A stretch of 9,422 bases of DNA from the NCBI GenBank assembly GCA_014377905.1, contig JACMOQ010000662.1:1-9422 (forward strand), in the 5' to 3' direction. The position numbers and the translations under genes are program-made. This document shows, one piece after another, positions 1 through 5,499 of this stretch (its first letter is position 1; each line of letters opens with the position of its first letter). This DNA comes from Acetobacteraceae bacterium. Its GTDB lineage: Bacteria; Pseudomonadota; Alphaproteobacteria; Acetobacterales; Acetobacteraceae. The notes beneath the pieces are model-generated. The model made no database searches. It saw nothing but the letters and a program-made list of their open reading frames with translations, and was not told the DNA's origin.

Positions 1-329
1 CGCAGCAGTACCACGCGGTCGAGTTTACGGAGGTCCATCTCGGTCAGGGCCGCGGGTTCGCGGGCCAAGGCGCGGACGTAGCCGAGGGCTTCGAAATGGT
101 CGATTGCTTCGAGGTGATCCTTGAGCGGCTTGCCGGCGATGGTGATGCCGTGTTCGATGACCATGGTGGTTTCGACGGCGATGAGGGTGTTTCCCTCAAT
201 CGCGTTCGATGTGTAGGTGAGTTCGAGGTCTTGCGAATGGTCGAAATTGGTGGTGCCGCCGGGCGCGCGTTGGCGGTGGTGGTCGAGTTCGGCTTTCTTT
301 GCGGCGATGGCGGCAAGCAGGGTTTTCAT
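1..329 (-). CDS. Fic/DOC-family protein, N-terminal part (runs off the left edge)
   Basis: Partial gene: 109 codons are visible and the reading frame stays open to base 1. Fic proteins usually transfer AMP or another phosphate-containing group to a hydroxyl of a target protein. The visible part has the family's N-terminal helical region. Residues 37-49 read LTYTSNAIEGNTL and include the SxxxEG inhibitory-helix signature (S41, E45, G46), whose Glu blocks productive ATP binding in autoinhibited Fic proteins. Residues 61-82 (GITIAGKPLKDHLEAIDHFEAL) match the conserved segment that follows. The catalytic HPFxxGNGR motif would lie beyond the edge and cannot be checked. ATG at 327-329 is chosen because AGGA lies about 8 nt upstream and the family homology begins soon after it. 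The helix precedes the core, so this would be a class II (N-terminal inhibitory helix) Fic. No antitoxin partner is visible upstream, which fits an intramolecular inhibitor. Whether it is active is unknown. Confidence 0.85.
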   Translation of the reverse strand, partial: MKTLLAAIAAKKAELDHHRQRAPGGTTNFDHSQDLELTYTSNAIEGNTLIAVETTMVIEHGITIAGKPLKDHLEAIDHFEALGYVRALAREPAALTEMDLRKLDRVVLL

Positions 330-458
330 TGCGGGTTCCTGGCGCTGTTATGCGGCAGAATCGGTGGGCGGGGAAGCTGAATTTGGCGACGTGGCGTGGC
401 ATGAGGGGGAATGGGGTTACGAGACGATTTGGGGCTGGGCCGGGTTCGTCGCACTGCC

Positions 459-491
459 CTGGATCGCCACGCAAGGGCTCGCGATGACCGG
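459..491 (+). repeat. Dispersed stem-loop repeat, copy 1
   Basis: This 33-bp element matches 1178-1210 at 24 of 33 positions in the same orientation. It contains a 5-bp stem, ATCGC (463-467) with GCGAT (481-485), around a 13-nt loop. In the second copy the stem is ATTGC/GCAAT, so one pair changes from C-G to T-A with pairing kept. It resembles the short intergenic repeats of the GTCATTGCGAGC...GCAATCCAG type that I recall from many proteobacterial genomes. That identification is from memory, not a search. Confidence 0.6.
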
Positions 492-526
492 GTTGGGCGT
501 TGTGGGGGGAGGTCCGCGGCATCGCG

Positions 527-560
527 CCCTCACCCCGGCCCTCTCCCGGTGGGAGAGGGG
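527..560. repeat. REP-like palindromic repeat (CCCTCACCCC / CCCTCTCCC type)
   Basis: The sequence CCCTCACCCCGG is followed by a perfect inverted repeat, CCCTCTCCC (539-547), GGT loop, GGGAGAGGG (551-559). The same kind of element is recalled as a common dispersed intergenic palindrome in GC-rich proteobacteria. It lies in the gene-free stretch between the Fic gene and the 610 gene, just upstream of the latter's promoter. As RNA it would form a strong GC-rich hairpin. The gene-poor stretch 330-609 otherwise holds only the copy-1 repeat and the promoter. Confidence 0.6.
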
Positions 561-574
561 GAGGAAGGTTTTTC

Positions 575-601
575 TTGACATTTTGTGTCATCTTGTATAA
601 C
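575..601 (+). promoter_or_regulatory. Sigma70-like promoter of the 610-1122 gene, probably leaderless
   Basis: A perfect -35 hexamer TTGACA (575-580) is followed after 15 bp by TATAAC (596-601), five of six matches to the -10 consensus. The 15-bp spacer is short. A transcript would begin about 6-9 nt past the -10, that is around 607-610, which is at or next to the ATG at 610. No Shine-Dalgarno sequence lies between the -10 and the ATG (TTTTTAGC), so the mRNA would be leaderless. The local AT-richness contrasts with the GC-rich flanks. Confidence 0.6.
576..590. promoter_or_regulatory. Operator-like palindrome inside the promoter spacer
   Basis: TGACA (576-580), a 5-nt spacer and TGTCA (586-590) form a perfect inverted repeat. 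It overlaps the -35 hexamer and most of the spacer. A protein bound here would occlude RNA polymerase, so repression is the natural guess. No regulator can be named, and a 5+5 bp match can arise by chance. Confidence 0.4.
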
Positions 602-609
602 TTTTTAGC

Positions 610-1122
610 ATGAATTTTTTGTCCTCCATCCTCATTGACCTACAAGCCGTGATAGCGGCGGGGGCAGCACGCGACCGGCGTTTGACGGTGCTGCTGGTGG
701 CGGTATGGGGGCGGGTTGCGCGGATGCGGGCGCGGCTTGAACGGTTGGTGGCGCTGTGGCGGGCGGGGAAGTTGCCAAAGGCGCGGTTGCGTCGGGCGGC
801 GCGGGTCAGGGCGGCTCGCGTTGTGCCGCCGGTTCGGTTTCCGACTATTCCCGGCTGGTTGCGGCACCGGCTTGGGCATGATGTTTCGGCGTGTGCGAGC
901 CAGTTGCAGCATGCGCTGACCGAGGCGGAGTGTGCGGCGTTTCTGGCGGCGGTGCCGCAGGCGGGGCGGATTTTGCGGCCATTGTTGCGGATGTTAACGC
1001 CGGATGCGGTGCCGGAATTGATACGCTTGGTGCGGCCGGCGGTGATACGGGTCGTGGCGGCTGGATTGATTCCGACTGGGGTGGGTGCGGTGATGCCGGG
1101 TTGTGAAAATTTCGAGGGTTAA
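610..1122 (+). CDS. Conserved-type hypothetical protein, Arg-rich, 170 aa
   Basis: Function is not recognised. The 170-residue product is strongly basic and rich in Arg, Ala and Leu. Residues 24-36 are hydrophobic but the segment is short and soon interrupted by Arg, so it is not a convincing membrane span. Residues 36-70 hold many Arg/Lys in helix-like spacing (RVARMRARLERL and similar). A second helical block, around 95-130, contains SQLQHALTEAE and PQAGRILRPLLRML. The pattern of an Arg-rich N-terminal half, a linker, then a QAGR(I/L)LRPL motif resembles a small uncharacterised family I recall from Acetobacteraceae. The last 15 residues look unlike that family. The ATG at 610 has no ribosome-binding site and lies about 9 nt past a good -10, which suggests a leaderless start; a later GTG (codon 14) is the alternative. 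It stands alone, divergent from the Fic gene and convergent with the GH65 gene, and is bracketed by the two copies of the dispersed repeat. Confidence 0.65.
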   Translation: MNFLSSILIDLQAVIAAGAARDRRLTVLLVAVWGRVARMRARLERLVALWRAGKLPKARLRRAARVRAARVVPPVRFPTIPGWLRHRLGHDVSACASQLQHALTEAECAAFLAAVPQAGRILRPLLRMLTPDAVPELIRLVRPAVIRVVAAGLIPTGVGAVMPGCENFEG

Positions 1123-1142
1123 GGCCGGCGTCGTTTTGTGTT

Positions 1143-1173
1143 CTATTTGTTACGATATCGTAATTACAATTAG
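1143..1173. promoter_or_regulatory. Perfect 14-bp palindrome within a longer imperfect inverted repeat
   Basis: TTACGATATCGTAA (1150-1163) is a perfect palindrome. Outside it, CTATTTGT (1143-1150) and ACAATTAG (1166-1173) pair at 7 of 8 positions if a 3-nt bulge (ATT) is allowed. The element is AT-rich in a GC-rich region and lies 20 bp past the stop codon of the 610 gene, between convergent genes. It may be a protein-binding site or an RNA hairpin. It has no T-run after it, so it is not a standard intrinsic terminator, and no gene begins nearby for it to control. Confidence 0.4.
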
Positions 1174-1177
1174 AAAG

Positions 1178-1210
1178 ATGGATTGCTTCACAAGGGTTCG
1201 CAATGACGGC
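1178..1210 (+). repeat. Dispersed stem-loop repeat, copy 2
   Basis: This is the second copy of the 459-491 element, in direct orientation, with 24 of 33 identical positions. The invariant blocks are TGGAT, CAAGGG, TCGC and ATGAC. The stem ATTGC (1182-1186) with GCAAT (1200-1204) keeps pairing through a compensatory change relative to copy 1. It lies in the 164-bp convergent gap 1123-1286. Confidence 0.6.
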
Positions 1211-1255
1211 ATTGGCCCCGGGAGGCGCACGGCAACAAGTTGAGAAGTTTTTTTG

Positions 1256-1279
1256 CTTCTTTGTTTTCAAACAAAGAAG
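1256..1279. terminator. 11-bp perfect hairpin between convergent genes, possible terminator
   Basis: CTTCTTTGTTT (1256-1266), a TC centre and AAACAAAGAAG (1269-1279) form a perfect inverted repeat, 8 nt past the stop of the GH65 gene. A run of seven T (1248-1254) lies on the plus strand before the stem, not after it, so it fits an intrinsic terminator in neither direction. Its placement between convergent stops still favours a 3'-end role. Similar GAAG-T(n)-GCTTCTTT...AAAGAAG hairpins are recalled from Acetobacteraceae intergenic regions. Confidence 0.45.
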
Positions 1280-1286
1280 ACCTTCC

Positions 1287-3575
1287 TTACCCTTGCACCG
1301 GCGCACCAAACCGCAATTCCTGTCGCGTGCCGCCGATTTCCACCTGCATTGGCTCACCATCGACCAGCGTCACCATCAGCTTCGGTGCGGTGTGGGCAAG
1401 CCGCACCCGCACGCAGCGCCTTTGCCAGCGCAGCAGGAATTCAAGGCTTTGCCATGTTGCCGGCAGGTTCGGCGCGATGGTCAGCGCGTTGTCGCCATTG
1501 CCGATGCCGGCGAAACCGTGCACCGCCACCTGCCACAGCCCGCCAAGGGTTGCGATATGCACCCCGCCCGCACTGCCGCCGGTGCCATCGGAAAGATCGA
1601 TCGCGGCACTTTCGTGGAAATAGCGCAACGCCATTTCAACATTGCCAAGCCGGGCTGCCACCAGGGCGTGCATGACCCTGCTGAGCGAGCTGCCATGGCC
1701 GCAACGCGGTTCGTAATAGGCAAAATTCACCGCCTGCACGGCGGGCGAATAATCTTCCGGCAACAAACCCAGCAATGCCACGACATCGGCCTGTTTGGCG
1801 ATTTTGGACTGCTGAATGCGGCTGCGCCCGAGCACGACATCCATCGGCACCTGGCGCGCGGCGTAGGGCGCGAGGTCGATGTCTTCCAGGCCATGAAATC
1901 CAGCGAATTGTTCGATCAGGCCGGTGGCGGGATTCATCCCGGTGACCAGGGTGTCGGCGGCGTGTTGCCATTCTGCCAGCTCGCGGTCCTCCAGGCCCAG
2001 CCGCATCGCCAGCGGTTCCCAATGCAATTTCCAAACATTGCCAAGGAGGCTCGCGATTTCCAATCCGCGCAAAATGTTCCAACGCGCCATCTGGTTGGTG
2101 AAGGCGTTGTCGTCGACGGTTTCGTGATACTCGTCCGGGCCGATCACGCCGCGGATATGGCCGCGCCCATCCGCATCCTGGGTGATGCGACTGGCCCAGA
2201 AGCGCGCGGTTTCGAGCAGGATTTCGGCGCCGGCGGCGTGCAGAAAGCCGTCATCGCCGCTGTTCCGCCAATAGTGCCACACTGCGTAGGCGACACAGGC
2301 GGTGATATGCTGCTCCTGCTTGCCGGTCAGCACCGCAACCGGCTTACCATCGGCGCCGTTGATAAAATCGGGGGTGGTTTCGACCCCGCTATCGGCGGAT
2401 TCCCAGGCATACATCGCACCGCGATAGCCCATTGCGGCGGCTTTGGCGCGCGCGCCGGATATAGTGCGGTAGCGATACATTATCAGACTGCGCGCCGCAT
2501 CCGGCCAGGCGGCGACATAGAATGGCAGGGCGTAGATTTCGGTGTCCCAAAAGACATGGCCGAGATAGCTATCCCCGGTCAGGCCGCGTGCACCGATAGA
2601 AACATGGTCGTCCAACGGGTTGGCGGCGCTGATCAGATGGTACATGGCAAAGCGCAAGGCCTGCTGGGCGACAGGATCGCCTTCGATACGGATGTCGGCG
2701 GCCTCCCACCGGTCTGCCCAGGCGGCATTATGTGCGGCGAGGATGTCCTGCCAGCCCCGCCCCTGTGCCACGGCCAGTGCGGCCTGCGCGGCAGGGCCCG
2801 GATCGTCCTGGCGCCGGTCACTGCGCGCGACCGCGGCCAGACGCCAGAGAAATATGTCCTGCGTCGGGCCGCCGGTGCAAGTCCATTCCCATTGCAGATG
2901 GTCCTGATACGATGGCGCAACTATTGCATCAGCCACTGTCAGGCCGGCGGCTCCTGCCATCGCCAGACGCTTGCCCGATTGCCACGTTGCCCAGACGCCG
3001 AGATTGGCGGTCAACTGCTCCATGTCCAGGCCCATCAGTGCCTGATCGAAACTTGCCTCCAACCACACCGGAACCCCGGCGGTTTCGATTTGCAGGCGGA
3101 CCAATTGCAGACCGATTGCCCGTTGCGATTGGGACGCGATCCGCAGGGTGGAAATCCGCACCACCAGGCCGGGGCCAATGGTGAGCAGGATATCTTCGAG
3201 CAATGCCCCCCGCTGCATGTCCAGGCTGCGGCGCTGGGACAGCAAGTTGGCTGCACGCAATTGCACCGGCAAGTCGTTAAGGCGGATATGGACCCGCAGC
3301 CAATCGGCCGCCGGCATCAGCACCGGCACGGGGGGTTCAATGTCGGGCGTATCAAACAGGCCGGCAACATAGGTGCGTGGCCAGGATGTTGCGGCCATGT
3401 TATGGGTCCACGACAACCACATCGGGCTGCGCCCCACCGAACGGGCGGCCCGCACCCCAAGCAAGCCGTTGCCGATCGCCAATCGCGCCTCGACATCGCT
3501 TTCTCGCGCCGGATCGTAGCCGACGACGTCCAGGCGCCAGGCCGGATCGGCGTTTGGGTCAAACACGGTCTGCAT
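1287..3575 (-). CDS. GH65-family disaccharide phosphorylase (maltose/trehalose/kojibiose phosphorylase type)
   Basis: The 762-residue product is the usual length for GH65. These enzymes split an alpha-linked glucoside with phosphate, giving beta-glucose-1-phosphate by inversion. The N-terminal beta-sandwich domain starts with the IGNGLLGVRA signature (34-43). The (alpha/alpha)6 catalytic domain carries FWDTEIYALPFY (342-353), WESADSGVE (391-399), GKQEQHITA (418-426), GPDEYHE (479-485; E482 is the expected general acid), KQADVVALLGLLPEDY (594-609) and HGSSLS (627-632; phosphate site). GVHIATLGG (671-679) and a short C-terminal beta domain follow. No signal peptide is seen, so it is cytosolic. 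The start at 3575 is set by GGAGAAGG 5 nt upstream; a longer in-frame reading reaches 4028 but its extra residues only overlap the upstream gene. It overlaps the mutase gene by 17 bp, which implies translational coupling. The substrate linkage and acceptor cannot be read from these motifs. Confidence 0.92.
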   Translation of the reverse strand: MQTVFDPNADPAWRLDVVGYDPARESDVEARLAIGNGLLGVRAARSVGRSPMWLSWTHNMAATSWPRTYVAGLFDTPDIEPPVPVLMPAADWLRVHIRLNDLPVQLRAANLLSQRRSLDMQRGALLEDILLTIGPGLVVRISTLRIASQSQRAIGLQLVRLQIETAGVPVWLEASFDQALMGLDMEQLTANLGVWATWQSGKRLAMAGAAGLTVADAIVAPSYQDHLQWEWTCTGGPTQDIFLWRLAAVARSDRRQDDPGPAAQAALAVAQGRGWQDILAAHNAAWADRWEAADIRIEGDPVAQQALRFAMYHLISAANPLDDHVSIGARGLTGDSYLGHVFWDTEIYALPFYVAAWPDAARSLIMYRYRTISGARAKAAAMGYRGAMYAWESADSGVETTPDFINGADGKPVAVLTGKQEQHITACVAYAVWHYWRNSGDDGFLHAAGAEILLETARFWASRITQDADGRGHIRGVIGPDEYHETVDDNAFTNQMARWNILRGLEIASLLGNVWKLHWEPLAMRLGLEDRELAEWQHAADTLVTGMNPATGLIEQFAGFHGLEDIDLAPYAARQVPMDVVLGRSRIQQSKIAKQADVVALLGLLPEDYSPAVQAVNFAYYEPRCGHGSSLSRVMHALVAARLGNVEMALRYFHESAAIDLSDGTGGSAGGVHIATLGGLWQVAVHGFAGIGNGDNALTIAPNLPATWQSLEFLLRWQRRCVRVRLAHTAPKLMVTLVDGEPMQVEIGGTRQELRFGAPVQG

Positions 3576-4293
3576 GGTTGCCTTCTCCTTGTGCGGCCGC
3601 GAGTATTGCCGGAACCATATCATCGGCCAATCCGTCCAAATCGGCCACCACCAGATCGGCACCGGCCAGGCGCAACGGGGTGGCATCGTCATGGCGGGCA
3701 ATGCCCAGGGACGCCATGCCACCGGCCTTGGCGGCCAGGATGCCGGAGGGTGCGTCTTCCACCACCAGGCAGGACGCCGGTGCCACGCCGGCCACGGCCG
3801 CGGCAAGCAGGAAGATCGCCGGATCGGGCTTGCCGTGTGGCAAGTCGCGCCCGCAGATGTTGACTGTGAACATCTCACGCAATGTGCGGCCTGGGCCGGA
3901 CGCGATTTTGCCCAGCATCGCATTGGCGTTTTTCGATGACGACGCGACTGCGAGCACATAGCCCAGGCCTTGCAGCCGATGCACGGCGCGCAACGCGTCG
4001 GGGTAGACAGTGAACGATCCTGCGGCAATCAGGTCCTGCATCAGGGCCTGCTTTCGTTCCGCGTAGTCCACGGCGCGTGCTGCTGCATTCAGCACGCCGA
4101 GTTCTGCCAGTGCCGCAATCGCACCGTCGCGGCGCGGCTTGCCGGCGACCACGCGCTGGTATAATGCGCTGGTGAACCTGGCGGGATCGGCAAAGCCCAC
4201 CAACGCCGCACGCCACGCCTGTTCGTGTGGCGAGTCGAGGATTACCCCGTCAACATCGAAAATGACTGCCACAGATTGTGTGACCCTGGTCAT
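3559..4293 (-). CDS. pgmB: Beta-phosphoglucomutase-like HAD enzyme
   Basis: This 244-residue HAD subclass IA protein has a helical cap. Beta-phosphoglucomutase converts the beta-glucose-1-phosphate released by inverting phosphorylases into glucose-6-phosphate. Motif I is FDVDGVILDS (12-21), with nucleophile D13 and acid/base D15; D15 is typical of mutases and phosphatases of the family. The cap carries GKPRRDGA (51-58), motif II is ASSSKN (117-122), motif III is the Lys of HGKPDP (K155), and motif IV is VVEDAPSGILAAKAGG (177-192) with E179 and D180. The stop lies 17 bp inside the GH65 gene, and this pairing strongly supports the mutase call over a plain phosphatase. ATG 4293 is chosen because it starts 11 residues before the motif I core. 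No good ribosome-binding site precedes it, and in-frame ATGs at 4344 and 4407 are less likely because the latter nearly abuts the divergent gene. Confidence 0.85.
   Translation of the reverse strand: MTRVTQSVAVIFDVDGVILDSPHEQAWRAALVGFADPARFTSALYQRVVAGKPRRDGAIAALAELGVLNAAARAVDYAERKQALMQDLIAAGSFTVYPDALRAVHRLQGLGYVLAVASSSKNANAMLGKIASGPGRTLREMFTVNICGRDLPHGKPDPAIFLLAAAVAGVAPASCLVVEDAPSGILAAKAGGMASLGIARHDDATPLRLAGADLVVADLDGLADDMVPAILAAAQGEGNHADRV
3581..3588 (-). promoter_or_regulatory. Ribosome-binding site of the GH65 gene
   Basis: GGAGAAGG on the minus strand ends 5 nt before the ATG at 3575. It lies within the last codons of the mutase gene. It decides the GH65 start against the longer open frame that extends upstream. 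Confidence 0.75.
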
Positions 4294-4423
4294 GGGAATT
4301 GGGCGCCGATCTTGCTGTCCATTACTGGCGAACTGGGATAGCATGAAAGACAGCGTTGATCGAATTCCCCCCGACGCGGTATGGGGGTAGATAGTGCGGT
4401 GAACCAATCAAAAAGGTGTTGCA
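4294..4423. promoter_or_regulatory. Divergent intergenic region between the mutase-phosphorylase pair and the oxidoreductase
   Basis: These 130 bp must hold the start signals of both divergent units if the chosen starts are right. The plus-strand gene has AAGGTG (4413-4418) 5 nt before its ATG. I see no convincing -35/-10 pair for either side; TTGATC (4356-4361) with TATGGG (4380-4385) is a weak plus-strand candidate with an 18-bp spacer. GGGAATT (4294-4300) and AATTCCC (4363-4369) are an exact inverted pair 62 bp apart, which could be half-sites for one regulator or chance. Confidence 0.4.
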
Positions 4424-5461
4424 ATGACTGTTTTTCTTCCGGTTCGTTACGGTGTGCTGGGCGCTGCCAACATCGCCCGTTCCCTGATCCACGGGCTTGC
4501 CGGATCGGGCTACGCAACAGTTGCAGCTGTTGCCAGCCGCAGTGCCGATAAGGCTGCCGCCTTCGCCGCCGAAATGGGCATTCCACGCTCCCACGGGTCT
4601 TACGAAGCGTTGCTTGCCGACCCTGAGATCGACGCGATCTACAATCCGCTGCCGAACGATCTGCATGCCGAATGGACCATCAAGGCGGCGGCCGCCGGCA
4701 AGCATGTATTGTGCGAAAAGCCTTTCTCGGTGGGGGTCGCCGAAGCACGGGCGATGTTCGATGCCGGACGCCAATATGGGGTCCATGTGGTTGAGGCTTA
4801 TCCCTATATGTCGCAACCACAGACCTTGCGGGTGCGCGCGCTGCTGGCCGCAGGCGCAATTGGCAAGGTGCAGTTGGTAACAGCCGCGTTCGGCTTCCGA
4901 CTGGTGACCCCAGACGGCGCGGCGGTCGGCAATCCAGCCAATATTCGCCTTGATCCCGCGCGCGCTGGCGGTGGCCTGCTTGATGCCGGCACCTATGCGA
5001 TGAGCTTTGTGCGTCTGGCGATGGGCAGGCGCCCGATCCGCGCGATGGCAACGGCAAAATGGACGCAAAGCGGCGTCGATCAGACCGTGGCCGCAACCAT
5101 TGAATTCGACGGCGGCGCGATTGCGCAAATCACCTGCAGCATGGCCACCGCCTTGCACCGCCACGCCGTGGTGATTGGCGATGGCGGGGTGATCGAAACC
5201 GGCTACAGCAACCATGCCCCCGAGAGCGGAAAATTATCGTTGCGGATCAAGCGTGGCGTGCCGGGAACCGTGCCGTTCGAAACCGAGGAAATGGCGGGCG
5301 GCGATGGCTTCCGCGCGGAAGCCGAAAGCTTTGCCAGGATGATCCGGCTGGGTGTCAGCGAATGGAATGGCGCCACTGAGGCGGAATCCATCGACACCGC
5401 CGGGGCGCTGCATGCCATTCTGGCGAGTGCACGGCAGGACGGCGCCTGGGTCACGATTTGA
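4424..5461 (+). CDS. Gfo/Idh/MocA-family NAD(P)-dependent sugar oxidoreductase
   Basis: The 345-residue product has the standard length and two-domain plan of this family. The N-terminal Rossmann fold has YGVLGAANIA (9-18) at the dinucleotide-binding turn and AVASRSADKA (35-44) after beta-2. PLPNDLHAEW (75-84) and GKHVLCEKPF (92-101), the latter holding the conserved EKP with catalytic Lys K99, close the fold. The C-terminal alpha/beta domain has GGGLLDAGTY (182-191), where the family's catalytic Asp/His-type residues lie. The sequence style is close to the xylose/dihydrodiol dehydrogenase-like branch. No Tat or Sec signal is visible, so it is cytosolic, unlike periplasmic glucose-fructose oxidoreductase. 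It is divergent from the phosphorylase-mutase pair, which suggests but does not prove a role on a related sugar. Substrate and cofactor preference are unknown. AAGGTG lies 5 nt before the ATG. Confidence 0.88.
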   Translation: MTVFLPVRYGVLGAANIARSLIHGLAGSGYATVAAVASRSADKAAAFAAEMGIPRSHGSYEALLADPEIDAIYNPLPNDLHAEWTIKAAAAGKHVLCEKPFSVGVAEARAMFDAGRQYGVHVVEAYPYMSQPQTLRVRALLAAGAIGKVQLVTAAFGFRLVTPDGAAVGNPANIRLDPARAGGGLLDAGTYAMSFVRLAMGRRPIRAMATAKWTQSGVDQTVAATIEFDGGAIAQITCSMATALHRHAVVIGDGGVIETGYSNHAPESGKLSLRIKRGVPGTVPFETEEMAGGDGFRAEAESFARMIRLGVSEWNGATEAESIDTAGALHAILASARQDGAWVTI

Positions 5462-5499
5462 TCCAGGCCGTTTCCCCGGCGGGGATTGCAGGCGAGGAG

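Noticed and set aside
44..316. A 90-codon Ser/Pro/Thr-rich minus-strand frame
   Set aside because: It is an out-of-frame shadow of the Fic gene, whose own frame has clear family motifs.
1203..3863. An 886-codon open frame on the plus strand, antisense to the GH65 gene
   Set aside because: It lies opposite a well-supported enzyme, is rich in His, Arg, Pro and Gln with no domain pattern, and arises because GC-rich codons leave the antisense frame free of stops.
3576..4028. N-terminal extension of the GH65 frame by 151 residues
   Set aside because: The extension only reads the mutase gene in another frame, is Trp/Pro/Arg-rich and featureless, and the strong ribosome-binding site points to the ATG at 3575.
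5473..5485. TCCCC-GGC-GGGGA hairpin in the 38-bp gap between the oxidoreductase and ftsH genes
   Set aside because: A 5-bp stem with no T-run in either direction is too weak to call a terminator in GC-rich DNA.
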